Below, one piece after another: positions 16,651 through 28,694 of a stretch of DNA of 64,000 nucleotides. Position 1 is the stretch's first letter, and each line of letters begins with the position of its first letter. The notes under the pieces are model-generated. The model did no database searches. It was not told the origin of the DNA and saw nothing but the letters and a program-made list of their open reading frames with translations. Position numbers and translations under genes: made by a program. Origin of the DNA: Actinomycetota bacterium (lineage in GTDB: Bacteria; Actinomycetota; UBA4738; HRBIN12); contig BPGL01000003.1 in NCBI GenBank assembly GCA_026003015.1, positions 186,001 to 250,000 on the forward strand. The letters are read 5' to 3'.

Positions 16651-17418
16651 TCAGGCGTTCCCGAGCAGCGCGTCGCGCTCGCGTTCGGTGATCCCTCCGA
16701 GCCATCCGCCGTCGACACGGATGTCGGTCGCGGTCACGTACCGAGCATCGTCGGACGCGAGGAACGCGACGACCCCCGCGACGTCCTCGGGTGTGCCCAC
16801 CCGCCCGAGACAGGTCGCGAGCGGAGCGATCCGTGCCTCCGGGTCGTCCTCCGGCTGCATCGCCGTGATGATCGTGCCGGGACTCACCGTGTTCACGCGG
16901 ATCCCACGAGGCCCGAGCTTCATGGCGGCGTGACGGCACATCGCCTCGAGGGGCGCCTTCGAGGCCGAGTACGTGAGGTAGTCGGGGAACGGCCAGGCGA
17001 GGGCCGCGGTCGACGTGATGATGACGCTTCCGCCGTCCCGCAGATGCCGAGCGGCCTCCCGGAGGCCGTGGAGGACCCCCAGAGCGTTCACCTCGAGCTG
17101 GCGGCGGAGTCGGTCCGGATCGACCGCCTCGACGGGCCCCTCGTCGAGCTCGCTCACCCCGGCGTTCAAGACGACCACGTCGAGGCCGCCGAGGAGGGCC
17201 GTCGCCTCCTCGAAGGCGGCACGGGTGCGCTCGGCGTCGGCCACGTCGCAGGCAAGGACGCGGGCCCCGGCCGCCTCGGCCTCGGGGCCCGGCCGGCGCG
17301 CGATCGCCACGACCCGCGCCCCCTCTCGGACGAAGCGTCGGACGACCGCGAGGCCGATCCCGGACGTGCCGCCGGTGACGACCGCGGTCTTCGCAGCCAG
17401 GCGAGGGGTCGGGTCCAC
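16651..17418 (-). CDS. SDR-family NAD(P)-dependent oxidoreductase
   Basis: A 255-residue classical short-chain dehydrogenase. It has the nucleotide-binding TGGTSGIG near residues 15-22, NAG in VVLNAGVS, the catalytic Ser in IITSTAAL, the YSASK Tyr-Lys pair near 150 and the C-terminal DGGW. Its substrate (an alcohol or ketone) is not predictable. The start GTG has a GGAGG SD 4-8 bases upstream. It converges with the oxoamine synthase gene with only a 5-base gap. It is divergent from the cyclic-di-GMP gene, whose promoter region overlaps its own. Confidence 0.87.
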   Translation of the reverse strand: MDPTPRLAAKTAVVTGGTSGIGLAVVRRFVREGARVVAIARRPGPEAEAAGARVLACDVADAERTRAAFEEATALLGGLDVVVLNAGVSELDEGPVEAVDPDRLRRQLEVNALGVLHGLREAARHLRDGGSVIITSTAALAWPFPDYLTYSASKAPLEAMCRHAAMKLGPRGIRVNTVSPGTIITAMQPEDDPEARIAPLATCLGRVGTPEDVAGVVAFLASDDARYVTATDIRVDGGWLGGITERERDALLGNA

Positions 17419-17522
17419 GGTCGCCTCCTTCTGCGGGGTAGGTCGACGCCCCCATGCTACCCGTCGGGGGGTTGCGCGCAGACGAACGTCAAGGCAGGAC
17501 GGGCCGGGCCGATATCCCGGGT

Positions 17523-20500
17523 GTGAGGTCGCGGATCTGGCTCGCGTACCCCCTGGCCGCCGTGCTCGCGGGCGGCGCGTACTTCGCGCTGGGCCACAAC
17601 AGCTACCTGTTCAACGCGATCGGCCTGTCCTCGGCGATGGCGATCCTCGCGGCGGTGCGGCTCCACCGGCCCGAACGGCGGTCGCCCTGGTACCTGATCG
17701 CGCTCGGCCAGACCGTCTTCGTCGCGGGCGACGTCGTCTCCTACAACTACCTGCGCCTCCACGGGGCGCTGCCGGACGTCTTCCCCCTCGACCAGACCGT
17801 GAACCCGCAGGGCGACGTGCCCTTCCCGGGGTGGGCCGACGCCTTCTACCTCCTCGTCTACCCGCTCGTCGTCGCGGGGGTGCTGCTGCTGATCCACGCC
17901 CGCAGCCCCGGGCGCGACCGCGCGAGCCTGCTCGACTCGCTGATGCTCGCGATCGGCCTCGGGACGATCTCCTGGGTGCTCCTGATCGAGCCGTACACGC
18001 GGTTCGGGGACCCCCTCGAGGTGCGGCTCACGGCGATGGCCTACCCGCTGATGGACCTGCTGCTGCTCGCGGCGGCGATCCGGCTCGCGGTCGGTAACGG
18101 CCACAGGCCACCCGCGTTCTTCCTGCTGCTCGGAGCGATCGTGGCCCTGTTCGTCACCGACGCGATCTACGGCTGGTTCGGCCTGTACACCGAGTCCGGC
18201 TACCAGCCCGGCAGCGGCTGGCTCGAGATCGGGTGGGCGGCCTTCTACGTGCTGCTCGCGACCGCCTCGCTGCACCCGTCGATGCGCACGCTGACCGAGC
18301 GAGCACCGGCGGTCGAGCCGCGACTCACCTGGCAGCGCCTCGGCCTGCTCGCGACGGCCGCGCTCGTGCCCCCGGGTCTGCGGATCGTCCAGCACGTCCG
18401 CGGGGCCGAGGTGAACGGCGTCGTCCTGTCGGGGGTCTCGATCGTGCTGTTCCTGCTCGTCGTGGCTCGGATGGCGGGGTTGATCCGGCTGCAGGAGCGG
18501 TCCGCTCGTCGGGAGCGGGCGCTCAGGGAGTCCGCCGCGGCGCTCGTCAGCGCGACGAGCCAGGAGGAGATCGTCGAGGCGGCCGCCGACGCGGCCCTGC
18601 GCGTGGCCGGAGACGAGGCCGCGGTACGGATCTGCCGCCGCGCCGAGGACCGAGCCGACGAGCTCGTCGTCGCGGCCGCCGCCGGCGTCGGACGCGGGAT
18701 CGCCCTGCACCGTCGCTTCCCCCTGTCGGCGATCCGTGAGGAGCGTCGGCTCGCGCTGCTCGCGAACCGGGCCCAGGTCATCGAGGCGACCGACAGCCCA
18801 CTGACCGACCTGCTGCTCCTCCCGCGCGCCGAACGCGGCGTCATCGTCGTCGCCCCGCTGATGGTGCGCGAGGAGCTCCAGGGGGTCATGGTGATCGGGA
18901 CGGCGCTGCCGATGCCGGCGCTCGTCGTGGAGGCGCTGGAGGCGCTGACCTCCCAGGTCGCGCTCGCCCTGGAGAGCGCGGCGCTCACGCAGGACCTGCT
19001 GATCCGCCAGAGCGAGGCTCGTTTCGCCTCGCTCGTGAAGAACTCCTCCGACGTCGTGCTGGTGATCGAGCCCGACACGACGGTCCGCTACGCCAGCCCC
19101 TCCGCAGAGCGGGTCCTCGGCTACCTGCCGGACCAGTTGGAGGGGCGGCGCATCACCGAGCTCGTCCACCACGATGATCTCACGCGCGCGCTCGCCTTCC
19201 TGTCGTCTACCGCAGACGCCGAGGGCCATCCCGGACTGATGGAGTTCCGCGTGCTCCATGCGGATGGAGGGTTCCTGTACACCGAGACCCTCCGAACGAC
19301 GCTGCTGCACGACCCGAACGTGCGCGGGATCGTGCTCAACATGCGTGACATCAGCGAGCGCAAGGCCTTCGAGGAGCAGCTCGCGCACCAAGCCTTCCAC
19401 GACTCGGTCACGGGTCTTGCCAACCGGGCGCTGTTCCGCGACCGGGTCACCCACGCCCTGGAGCGCCGGCAGCGCGACGCGAAACCGGTCGCCGTGCTGT
19501 TCATGGACCTGGACGACTTCAAGACGGTGAACGACTCGATGGGTCACGCGGCGGGCGACCAGCTCTTGCGCGAGGTCGGGGAGCGGATCCGGAGCGAACT
19601 GCGGGCCGCCGATACCGCCGCGCGGCTCGGGGGCGACGAGTTCGCGGTCCTGATCGAAGACGGAGGAGAGGGGATCGAGGCGGTCGACGTCGCCGACCGG
19701 CTGATGCGCTCGCTCGAGGCACCCTTCCACATCGACGGGAAGGAGGTGTACGCGCGGGCGAGCCTGGGCATCGCGATCGCCGAGGGCAGTCCCGGGTCGG
19801 AGTCCGGCGAAGCCAGCGCCGAGGAGCTGCTGCGCAACGCCGACGTGGCGATGTACATGGCCAAGGAGAACGGCAAGGGCCGCTACCAGGTGTTCGAACC
19901 CGCCATGCACGAGACCGCCCTGAAGCGCCTCGAGCTCAAGGGGGATCTCCAGCGCGCGCTTGACCACGAGGAGTTCACGCTCGTGTACCAGCCCGTGATG
20001 GAGCTCAAGTCGGGCAGGGTGTCGGGCGTCGAGGCGCTGCTGCGCTGGATCCACCCGACCCGAGGGGTCGTACCGCCCCTGGAGTTCATCCCGCTGGCCG
20101 AAGAGACCGGCCTCATCGTGCCGATCGGCCGCTGGGTCCTCACCGAGGCCTGTCGGCGTGCGGTGGCGCTTGGGCAGGAGTTCCCCGAGATGGAGCTGCA
20201 CATGGCGGTGAACCTGTCCGCCCGGCAGATCCAGCGGCCCGAGATCGTCGAGGACGTTCGCGAGATCCTCGCCGAGACCGGGCTCGAGCCGCGTCTGCTG
20301 ATCCTGGAGATCACCGAGTCGGTGATGATGCAGGACATGGACCTGTCGATCGCGCGGCTCCGCGAGCTCAAGGAGCTCGGTGTTCAGCTGGCGATCGACG
20401 ACTTCGGGACGGGCTACTCGTCGCTGAACTACGTGCGGCGCTTCCCGGTCGACATCCTGAAGGTCGACAAGTCCTTCATCGACGGCGTGAGCGAGGACGG

Positions 20501-20732
20501 GGAGTCCGCGGCGCTCACGGCGGCGGTGATCGAGCTCGCCGGGATCTTGAACCTGCGTCCGGTCGCCGAGGGGATCGAGCGGGTCGACCAGCTCGAGCGG
20601 CTCCTCCAGCTGCGCTGCGATCTCGGCCAAGGGTACCTGTTCGCCAAGCCGCTGCCTGAGGACGAGCTGCGCGCCAAGCTCACCGAGTGGCGTCAGATGC
20701 TCGCCGAGCTCGAGATGATGGCCGACGGCTAG
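17523..20732 (+). CDS. Membrane GAF-PAS-GGDEF-EAL protein (cyclic-di-GMP turnover)
   Basis: A protein of about 1,069 residues. Residues 1-300 form about eight to nine membrane helices. A GAF-like segment (about 345-485) and a PAS domain (about 500-620, RFASLVKNSSDVVLVIEPD) follow. Then come GGDEF (about 625-790, active-site RLGGDEFAVL) and EAL (about 800-1055, GVEALLRW, ITESVMM, DDFGTGYSSL, VAEGIE). Both catalytic motifs look intact, so it could make or degrade cyclic-di-GMP; in hybrids one activity often dominates. GTG 17523 puts a short basic segment before the first helix. ATG 17454 would add 23 residues. Confidence 0.88.
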   Translation: MRSRIWLAYPLAAVLAGGAYFALGHNSYLFNAIGLSSAMAILAAVRLHRPERRSPWYLIALGQTVFVAGDVVSYNYLRLHGALPDVFPLDQTVNPQGDVPFPGWADAFYLLVYPLVVAGVLLLIHARSPGRDRASLLDSLMLAIGLGTISWVLLIEPYTRFGDPLEVRLTAMAYPLMDLLLLAAAIRLAVGNGHRPPAFFLLLGAIVALFVTDAIYGWFGLYTESGYQPGSGWLEIGWAAFYVLLATASLHPSMRTLTERAPAVEPRLTWQRLGLLATAALVPPGLRIVQHVRGAEVNGVVLSGVSIVLFLLVVARMAGLIRLQERSARRERALRESAAALVSATSQEEIVEAAADAALRVAGDEAAVRICRRAEDRADELVVAAAAGVGRGIALHRRFPLSAIREERRLALLANRAQVIEATDSPLTDLLLLPRAERGVIVVAPLMVREELQGVMVIGTALPMPALVVEALEALTSQVALALESAALTQDLLIRQSEARFASLVKNSSDVVLVIEPDTTVRYASPSAERVLGYLPDQLEGRRITELVHHDDLTRALAFLSSTADAEGHPGLMEFRVLHADGGFLYTETLRTTLLHDPNVRGIVLNMRDISERKAFEEQLAHQAFHDSVTGLANRALFRDRVTHALERRQRDAKPVAVLFMDLDDFKTVNDSMGHAAGDQLLREVGERIRSELRAADTAARLGGDEFAVLIEDGGEGIEAVDVADRLMRSLEAPFHIDGKEVYARASLGIAIAEGSPGSESGEASAEELLRNADVAMYMAKENGKGRYQVFEPAMHETALKRLELKGDLQRALDHEEFTLVYQPVMELKSGRVSGVEALLRWIHPTRGVVPPLEFIPLAEETGLIVPIGRWVLTEACRRAVALGQEFPEMELHMAVNLSARQIQRPEIVEDVREILAETGLEPRLLILEITESVMMQDMDLSIARLRELKELGVQLAIDDFGTGYSSLNYVRRFPVDILKVDKSFIDGVSEDGESAALTAAVIELAGILNLRPVAEGIERVDQLERLLQLRCDLGQGYLFAKPLPEDELRAKLTEWRQMLAELEMMADG

Positions 20733-20817
20733 GGCCGCGGCGCAAGCTCGAGCCCGTAGCGGACGATCGATCGGCGCAACGACCCGAAGGGGTGCCCGCG
20801 GACGGCACGGGTCATCG

Positions 20818-22410
20818 TCAGACCCCGTCGGGCGAGCGCGGGTGGAGCAGCCCGTACGTGTAGCCCTCGACGAGCGCCTCCCACGAGGCCTCGATGATGT
20901 TCTCCGAGACCCCGACCGTCGTCCACTCCCGCTCCCCGTTGGACATGTCGATCAGGACCCGGACCACGGCGCCGGTTCCGTGCGTGTCGTCCAGGACGCG
21001 CACGCGGTAGTCCTCGAGCGTCATCCGGTCGAGCTCGGGGTAGTCGTTGGCCAGCGCCTTGCGCAGCGCGTTGTCGAGCGCGCCGACCGGACCGTGTCCC
21101 TCGGCCGACTCGATGTGCCTGGTGCCGTTCGTCCGTACCTTCACGGTGGCCTCGGCGAGCGGCGGCTCGTCGTCGTCCACCCGCTCCTCGACGTGGACGC
21201 GGTAGCTCTCGATCCGGAAGAACGGCTGGTTCCAGCCCGCGGCGCGACGCAGCAGCAGCTCGAGCGAGGCCTCCGCGACGTCGAAGGCGTAGCCGACCGC
21301 CTCGCGGTCCTTCACCTGCTGGACCGCACGAGGAACCGCGTCCTCGGGCAGATCCAGACCCAGCTCGGCGGCCTTCATCCGGATGGTCGCCCCGCCCCCG
21401 TAGTCCGACGCCACGACGCCGCGGCGGTTGCCGACCGTCTCGGGCGGCACGTGCTCGTAGGCTCGCGTCAGCCGCGCCACGCCGCTCGTGTGCAACCCCG
21501 CCTTGTGGGTGAACGCGTACCGGCCCGCGTAGGGCTGGTGGGAGTCCGGAGCCAGGTTCGCGACCTCGGCGACGTAGTGGGCGAGCTCGGTCAGGTGCTC
21601 GAGCGAACCCTCGGGCAGCGCGTCGGTCCGCCCCATCTTCAGCACGAGGTCCGCCGTCACCGGGATCAGGTCGGCGTTGCCGGTCCGCTCGCCGTAGCCG
21701 TTGATCGTCCCCTGGACCTGGTAGACGCCCGCCTCCACCGCGACCAGGGAGTTGGCCACCGCACACCCCGCGTCGTTGTGCACGTGGATCCCGAGCGGGA
21801 CCGACGCCTGTTCGCGCACCTCCCGCACGATCCGATCGATCTCGAACGGGAGCATGCCGCCGTTCGTGTCGCACAGCACGAGCCGCTCGGCGCCGGCCTC
21901 CTCCGCGGCGGCCAGCACGGCCATCGCGAACCCGGGATCGGACCGGTAGCCGTCGAAGAAGTGCTCGGCATCGAAGAAGACCCGCCGACCCTCACGCCGC
22001 AGGAACGCGATCGAGTCCCGCACCATCGCGACCCCCTCGTCGAGGTCGGTCCTGAGCGCCTCGGTCACGTGCAGGTCCCAGGCCTTGCCGACGAGGCACA
22101 CGACCTCGGTGCCCGCGTCGAGCAGGTCGCGCAGGACCTGGGAGCGGTCGGCACGCTCGCCGGCGCGGCGCGTCATCCCGAAGGCGGTGAGCTGCGCTCG
22201 GCGGAGCGTCTCCTTCGTGGCCAGCTTGAAGAACTCGGTGTCCCGAGGGTTGGCGCCCGGCCATCCACCCTCGACGTAGGGGAACCCCGCCTGGTCGAGC
22301 TTGTGCAGGATCCGCAGCCGGTCCTCGATCGTGTAGGAGATGTCGGCCCGCTGAGCACCGTCGCGCAGCGTGGTGTCGTACAGCTCGACGCTCGGGCCCG
22401 ACGCGCTCAT
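20818..22410 (-). CDS. cimA: (R)-citramalate synthase
   Basis: A 530-residue LeuA-family condensing enzyme that joins pyruvate and acetyl-CoA to citramalate, a threonine-independent entry to isoleucine. The N-terminal barrel shows [12 protein letters not shown] (near residue 9), the metal motif HVHNDAG and [12 protein letters not shown]. The C-terminal LeuA-type dimer/regulatory domain (about 390-520) is present. The short [14 protein letters not shown] form distinguishes it from the leuA two genes upstream. It is last in the branched-chain operon; its ATG overlaps the leuB stop (ATGA). Homocitrate synthase is a less likely reading. Confidence 0.87.
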   Translation of the reverse strand: MSASGPSVELYDTTLRDGAQRADISYTIEDRLRILHKLDQAGFPYVEGGWPGANPRDTEFFKLATKETLRRAQLTAFGMTRRAGERADRSQVLRDLLDAGTEVVCLVGKAWDLHVTEALRTDLDEGVAMVRDSIAFLRREGRRVFFDAEHFFDGYRSDPGFAMAVLAAAEEAGAERLVLCDTNGGMLPFEIDRIVREVREQASVPLGIHVHNDAGCAVANSLVAVEAGVYQVQGTINGYGERTGNADLIPVTADLVLKMGRTDALPEGSLEHLTELAHYVAEVANLAPDSHQPYAGRYAFTHKAGLHTSGVARLTRAYEHVPPETVGNRRGVVASDYGGGATIRMKAAELGLDLPEDAVPRAVQQVKDREAVGYAFDVAEASLELLLRRAAGWNQPFFRIESYRVHVEERVDDDEPPLAEATVKVRTNGTRHIESAEGHGPVGALDNALRKALANDYPELDRMTLEDYRVRVLDDTHGTGAVVRVLIDMSNGEREWTTVGVSENIIEASWEALVEGYTYGLLHPRSPDGV

Positions 22411-23472
22411 GCGGTCGCCCCCTCCACGACGAGGTCGCCGACCTCCGAGGTCGTGAACCCCATCTCGCCGGCCCGCATCGAGGTCATCTTGGAGCAGGCC
22501 GCGCGGATCCCGCGGTCCACGCGGTCGGCGGCCCCGTGCTCCCCGAGCTCGCGGAGCAGCATCTCGAGGGCTCCGATCGCCGCGAGCGGGTTGATCGTGC
22601 CGCGCCCGGTTTCCGAGGGCGCCGTGCCCCCGATGGGCTCGAACATGCTGACCCCCGTTCGGGTTGATGTTGCCGCCCGCCGCGATGCCCATCCCGCCCT
22701 GGATCACCGCGCCGAGGTCGGTGATGATGTCGCCGAACATGTTGTCGGTCACGATCACGTCGAAGCGCGAGGGCGACTCGAGGAAGTAGACGCACGCCGC
22801 GTCCACGTGGACGTAGTCCGTCTCGACCGACGGGTGCTCGGCCGCGACCTCGTCCACGACCCGCTGGTACAGATCGCCGGCGAAGGTCAGCACGTTGGTC
22901 TTGTGCACGAGCGTGACCTTGCGCCGACGGCCGGGGCGCTCGGCGAGCTCGAAGGCGTAGCGGACGATGCGCTCGACGCCGTGGCGGGTGTTGATCGACT
23001 CCTGCACGGCGACCTCGTGCGGCGTCCCCCGTCGATGGATGCCGCCGGCGCCGGTGTACAGCCCCTCGGTGTTCTCGCGCACGACGACGAGATCGACGTC
23101 GCCCTCCGCGTGGCCGGGGACGAGGGTGCGCACGCCCGGGTAGCGGATCACCGGGCGCAGGTTCACGTACTGGTCGAGCTCGAAACGGATCCGCAGCAGC
23201 AGGTCGCGTTCCAAGATCCCCGGGCGTACCCGCGGGTCTCCCACCGCCCCGAGCAGGATCGCGTCCACCGATCGCAAGCCCTCCAGGTCCTCGTCGGGCA
23301 GGACCTCACCGGTGCGCAGGTATCGGTCGGCGCCGAGGTCGAACTCGACGAGGCGGTAGGGGATGCCCTCGAGGTCGGCCACGGCGTGCAGGACCTTCAG
23401 CGCCTCACCGACGACCTCCGGACCGGTCCCGTCGCCGCGGATCACCCCGATCGTGCGGGGCGCCCTCGTCAT
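22407..23472 (-). CDS. leuB: 3-isopropylmalate dehydrogenase (single-base frameshift)
   Basis: Oxidative decarboxylation of 3-isopropylmalate in leucine synthesis. The first 270 or so residues read [20 protein letters not shown], with [10 protein letters not shown] and the [12 protein letters not shown] metal/NAD motif. After NINPNG the frame is lost. The rest ([17 protein letters not shown] through VEGATA) is in the next frame and stops at 22407. The cause is a G run with one base too many (plus-strand C 22652-22656): GGG GTC AGC ATG would restore NPNGVSMFEP. Start and stop overlap leuA and cimA respectively, so the locus is intact apart from this base. If the base is real, this strain lacks a normal LeuB from this gene. 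Confidence 0.85.
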
Positions 23473-25030
23473 GGGGTGACCTCGGCGCGCGTCTCGACCT
23501 CGCGGCGGTCCGTCATCGACAGAGCCCGGTTGATCGCGGCCAGGTAGGCGCGGGCGCTCGCCTCGACCACATCGGTGGCCACGCCGCGCCCGGTGACGCG
23601 CCGCCCACCGATGTCGAGCTGCACGACGACGTCCCCGAGAGCGTCGGATCCACCGGTCACGCTCGAGACGTTGAAGGTCACGAGCCGGGCCTCGACGCCG
23701 GCGGCGCGCTGGATCGCACCGCACGCCGCGTCGATCATCCCGTCGCCCATCGCCGACTCCTGGATGATCTCGTCGCCCCGACGCAGCCGCACCGTGGCGG
23801 TCGGCGCGAGGTGGGTCCCTCCGCCGACCTGCAGCGACTCGAGGACGAGCTCATCCCCCTCGCCCGCGCTGCCGAGCTCCTCGGCCACGATCGCCACGAG
23901 GTCCTGATCGGTGATCTGGATCTTGCGATCGGCGAGCTCCTTGAAGCGGGCGAAGGCGCGGTTCATGTGCTCCTCGTCGACCTCGAGGTTCAGCTTCGCG
24001 AGCGCGTCGGCGAACGCGTGGCGCCCGGAGTGCTTGCCGAGCACGATGCGGTTGCCTTCCAGGCCGATCTCGAGCGGGTCCATGATCTCGTAGGTGGCGC
24101 GGTTCGCGAGCACCCCGTGTTGGTGGATCCCGCTCTCGTGCGCGAACGCGCTCGCGCCGACCACGGCCTTGTTCGGCTGCACCGAGTACCCGGTCGTCAT
24201 CGAAACGAGCCGCGAGGTCCGCATGATCTCACGCAGGTTCAGGCCGTGGTGGACGCCGAGCGCCTCCCCCCGCGTGCGGATGATCATGGCGATCTCCTCG
24301 AGCGAGCAGTTCCCGGCTCGCTCCCCGATCCCGTTGACCGCCACCTCCACCTGCCGCGCGCCGTTCTCGATCCCCGCGAGCGAGTTCGCCACGGCGAGCC
24401 CGAGGTCGTTGTGGCAGTGGGTCGAGATCACGACGTGGTCCGGCGTGCGCTCGCGGACGATGCGGATCAGCTCGCCGAACTCGCTGGGGGTCGCGTAGCC
24501 GACCGTGTCGGGCACGTTGATCGTCGTGGCGCCGCACGACACCGCGACGTCGTAGCACTCGAGGAGGAAGTCGAGGTCCGTCCGCGTCGCGTCCTGCGCC
24601 GAGAACTCGACGTCCTCGGTGTAGGTCTTCGCAAGGGTCACGTGCTCCCGGATCGCGTCGAGGACCTGCTGGTGGCTCATCCGCAACATCGACTCGCGCT
24701 GCACGTCGCTCGTCGAGATGAAGGTGTGGATCCGCCAGCGCTCCGCCCCCTTCAGGGCCTCGGCCGCTCGGCGGATGTCGACCTCGGTCGTGCGCGCGAG
24801 CGCCGCGATCACGGGCCCTCGAACGCTCGACGCGATCTCGCTCACGGCCTCGAACTCGCCCTGTGAGGAGATCGGGAAGCCCGCCTCCAGGATGTCCACG
24901 CCGAGCCGGGCGAGCTGCTCGGCGATCTCGACCTTCTCGCCGCGCGTCAGCGCGATCCCTGGAGCCTGCTCCCCATCGCGCAGGGTCGTGTCGAAGATCC
25001 TGACCCGTCCGTCACGTACGTCGTCCTCGC

Positions 25031-25034
<4 letters not shown>
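23469..25034 (-). CDS. leuA: 2-isopropylmalate synthase
   Basis: A 521-residue enzyme condensing 2-oxoisovalerate with acetyl-CoA, the first committed step of leucine synthesis. It has [13 protein letters not shown] near residue 15, [12 protein letters not shown] (metal ligands), NGIGERAGN, and a full C-terminal allosteric LeuA dimer domain (about 385-510), the usual site of leucine feedback. Length and motifs fit the bacterial LeuA1 class. The ATG overlaps the ilvC stop, and its own stop overlaps the leuB start. Confidence 0.94.
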
Positions 25035-26044
<1,010 letters not shown>

Positions 26045-26086
26045 CGTCCGTCCTTTCCTGCCGCCTAAACGCCCCACTCCCGCCGG

Positions 26087-26635
26087 CTACGCCCCCTCGC
26101 CACCGGCCGTCCGCGCCGCGCGCAGGACCCGGTCCCGGATCCCGCGGTCGCCCCGCGACAGGGCGATCCGGCCGGTCCGCGACAGCTCCACGATCCCGAA
26201 GTCGGCCACGAGCTCCAGGAGCGCCTCGAGCTTCTCCGGCTTGCCCGCCGCCTCGAGCGTGATCGTGTGGTGGGTGACGTCGACGACGTTCACCCGGAAC
26301 ACCGACGCGATCTCGAGGATCCGCTGACGATCCTCACCCGCCGCCCGCACCTTCACGAGCATGAGCTCGCGCTCGACCGAGGTCCCCGGGTCGTGCTCGA
26401 GGATCTTGATCACGTTGATGAGCTTGTTGAGCTGCTTCGTCACCTGCTCGAGCGGCTTCGTCTCGACGTTGACGACGATCGTCATCCGCGAGAGCCCCGG
26501 CGTCTCGGTCGGACCGACGGCGAGCGAGTCGATGTTGAACCCGCGCGCGGCGAACAGCCCCGCGACCCGGGTGAGCACACCCGGCTTGTCCTCGACGAGC
26601 GCGGAGATCGTGTGGAGCTTCTCGCCGTTGGTCAT
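26087..26635 (-). CDS. ilvN: Acetolactate synthase small (regulatory) subunit
   Basis: A 182-residue regulatory partner of IlvB. The N-terminal ACT domain ([20 protein letters not shown]) binds valine in known enzymes, and the C-terminal ACT-like domain follows ([15 protein letters not shown]). Its ATG overlaps the ilvB stop (ATGA), so expression is stoichiometrically coupled to the catalytic subunit. Confidence 0.94.
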   Translation of the reverse strand: MTNGEKLHTISALVEDKPGVLTRVAGLFAARGFNIDSLAVGPTETPGLSRMTIVVNVETKPLEQVTKQLNKLINVIKILEHDPGTSVERELMLVKVRAAGEDRQRILEIASVFRVNVVDVTHHTITLEAAGKPEKLEALLELVADFGIVELSRTGRIALSRGDRGIRDRVLRAARTAGGEGA

Positions 26636-28383
26636 GCGATCGGAGCCTCCTCCGGGTCGCTCGTCGGCCGGATGGCCTCGGGGCCCAGGATGATGTCGTC
26701 GTTCGACGCGCCGGCCGGCACCATCGGGAAGACCCCCTCGGACGGATCGATGCGGAAGTCGATGACCACGCTTCGGTCGGTGATCGAGTACGCCTTCTCG
26801 ATCGCGGCGTCCACCTCGTCGGGGCGCTCGACCCGGATCCCCACGGCGCCGTAGGCCTCGGCGAGCTTCACGTAGTCGGGCACGTTCGGGTCGAGGTAGA
26901 CGCCCGAGTAGCGCTGGTCGAAGAACAGCTCCTGCCACTGACGGACCATCCCCAGGTAGCCGTTGTTCAGGATCGCGCACACGAAGGGGATCTTCTCCGT
27001 CGTGCTCGTCGCGAGCTCCTGCGCGGTCATCTGGAAGCAGCCGTCGCCGTCGATCGCGACCACGCGCGCGTCGGGACGACCGACCTTGGCGCCGAGCGCC
27101 GCCGGCACCGCGAAGCCCATCGTGCCCAGGCCGCCCGAGTTGATCCAGTGACGCGGCTTCTCGAACCGCCAGAACTGCGAGGCGTACATCTGGTGCTGAC
27201 CGACCCCCGCGACGACGATCGTGTCGTCGTCGGCGAGCGCGCGCAGGCGCTCGACGGCGTACTGGGGCTTCAGCGGACCGTCGGGGCGCTGGTCGTAGCG
27301 GAACGGGAACCGCTGCTGCCACTCCCGAAGCTGCGCGAGCCAGGCGGAGCGGTCCGGCGGGCCCGCCTCGCCCTGGCGGCGCTCGAGCTCGGCGACCATC
27401 TTCGCGATCACGTCGCGGCAGTCCCCGACGATCGGCACGTCGGCCGCTCGGTTCTTCCCGATCTCGGCCGGGTCGATGTCGACGTGGATCACGCGCGCGT
27501 GGGGCGCGAAGGCGGCGAGCTTGCCCGTCACGCGGTCGTCGAAGCGTGCGCCCAGCGCGACGAGCAGGTCGGCCCGCTGCATCGCCGTGACGGCGGTGTA
27601 GCTCCCGTGCATCCCCGGCATCCCGAGGCACAGCTCGTGGGAGTCGGGGAACGCTCCGCGGGCCATGAGGGTGGTCACGACCGGCAGCCGGCCGAGCGTC
27701 GCCAGTCGGTAGAGCTCCTCGGAGGCGTTGGCCTTGATCACACCCCCGCCGACGTACAGGACCGGTCGCTCGGAGGCCAGGATCATCTTCACGGCCTCCA
27801 CGACCTGTCGCTGGTTGCCCTTCGTCGTCGGCCGGTACCCCGGCAGCGACACCCGCTCGGGCCAGGACCACTCGGTCTCGGCGAGCAAGACGTCCTTCGG
27901 CAGGTCGATCAGGACCGGTCCCGGTCGGCCCGTCGTGGCGATGTGGAAGGCCTCGCGAACCGTGCGCACGATCTCGGCCGGGTCCTTCACGAGGAAGTTG
28001 TGCTTGGTGATCGGCATCGTGATGCCGGTGATGTCGGCCTCCTGGAACGCGTCGTTGCCGACGACCGGGGTGGGGACCTGGCCGGTGATCGCCACGATCG
28101 GGACCGAGTCCATCTTCGCGTCGGCCAGCGGCGTCACGAGGTTCGTGCCGCCCGGGCCCGAGGTCGCCATGCACACGCCCGGCCGGCCCGTGGCCCACGC
28201 GTAGCCCTCGGCCGCGTGACCCGCACCCTGCTCGTGGCGGCACAGGATGTGGCGGATCGGGCTCTCGTCGACCAGCGGGTCGTAGATCGGCATGCTCGCG
28301 CCGCCGGGGATCCCGAAGATCACCTCGACGCCCTCGAGCTCCAGCGCCTTGAGCAGGGCCCGGGCGCCCGTGAGCGTGGTCAT
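26632..28383 (-). CDS. ilvB: Acetolactate synthase large (catalytic) subunit
   Basis: A 583-residue ThDP enzyme making acetolactate or acetohydroxybutyrate. It shows the catalytic glutamate in [15 protein letters not shown] (near residue 48), FAD-domain motifs, and the ThDP/Mg motif GDGCFQM...NNGYLGM (near 445-475). It is the biosynthetic (AHAS) rather than catabolic type, since it has an FAD region and an adjacent ilvN. Its ATG overlaps the stop of the upstream small ORF. Expression is probably controlled by the leader peptide and terminator at 28785-28902. Confidence 0.95.
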   Translation of the reverse strand: MTTLTGARALLKALELEGVEVIFGIPGGASMPIYDPLVDESPIRHILCRHEQGAGHAAEGYAWATGRPGVCMATSGPGGTNLVTPLADAKMDSVPIVAITGQVPTPVVGNDAFQEADITGITMPITKHNFLVKDPAEIVRTVREAFHIATTGRPGPVLIDLPKDVLLAETEWSWPERVSLPGYRPTTKGNQRQVVEAVKMILASERPVLYVGGGVIKANASEELYRLATLGRLPVVTTLMARGAFPDSHELCLGMPGMHGSYTAVTAMQRADLLVALGARFDDRVTGKLAAFAPHARVIHVDIDPAEIGKNRAADVPIVGDCRDVIAKMVAELERRQGEAGPPDRSAWLAQLREWQQRFPFRYDQRPDGPLKPQYAVERLRALADDDTIVVAGVGQHQMYASQFWRFEKPRHWINSGGLGTMGFAVPAALGAKVGRPDARVVAIDGDGCFQMTAQELATSTTEKIPFVCAILNNGYLGMVRQWQELFFDQRYSGVYLDPNVPDYVKLAEAYGAVGIRVERPDEVDAAIEKAYSITDRSVVIDFRIDPSEGVFPMVPAGASNDDIILGPEAIRPTSDPEEAPIA

Positions 28384-28694
28384 CGCGCCGTCACCTCCGG
28401 GTCGCCCTCGACCGGGCCGGTCTCGACCCGCCGGACCCGCGCCCGCAGCCGCTGGGCGAGGTTCCGGCATGCGCGCTCGAACTCCCACGGCGTCCAGTCG
28501 CGCCGTCGCACCTGCAGCGCTCCGCCCGGCTGCGCAGCGGCGTCGAACCCTCCGAGGTAGGCGACCTCCGAGGCGAGGTAGCGATCGACCACCTCGCGGG
28601 TGGCCGGCTCGGCGGCCTCCACGAGCACCTGGGCGGGACCCTCCCACAGGACGCTCGCCACCACGGTGCCGTCGCGTTCGAACTCGTAGCGCAT
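28380..28694 (-). CDS. Small hypothetical protein between attenuator and ilvB
   Basis: A 104-residue soluble, acidic-then-basic protein ([20 protein letters not shown] at the start; [19 protein letters not shown] in the middle). I do not recognise the family. It has a good SD (GAGAGGAGAGG) and its stop overlaps the ilvB ATG. Codon use resembles the neighbours, so it is likely a real first structural gene of the operon. Its place between attenuator and ilvB suggests a role tied to branched-chain synthesis, but that is inference only. Confidence 0.65.
   Translation of the reverse strand: MRYEFERDGTVVASVLWEGPAQVLVEAAEPATREVVDRYLASEVAYLGGFDAAAQPGGALQVRRRDWTPWEFERACRNLAQRLRARVRRVETGPVEGDPEVTAR

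Noticed and set aside
17457..20630. A 1,057-codon open frame on the minus strand opposite the GGDEF-EAL gene
   Set aside because: It is rich in Arg/Glu/Asp/Val/Gln with no family motif, and lies wholly antisense to a well-conserved gene; typical of high-GC shadow frames.
20729..20815. A 28-codon minus-strand ORF right after cimA (MTRAVRGHPFGS start)
   Set aside because: No SD, no recognisable motif and very short; it may be only the tail of a shadow frame. The 85-base gap holds nothing else I can support.
20842..23547. A 901-codon plus-strand frame opposite cimA and leuB
   Set aside because: Low-complexity composition, no motif, fully antisense to conserved biosynthetic genes.
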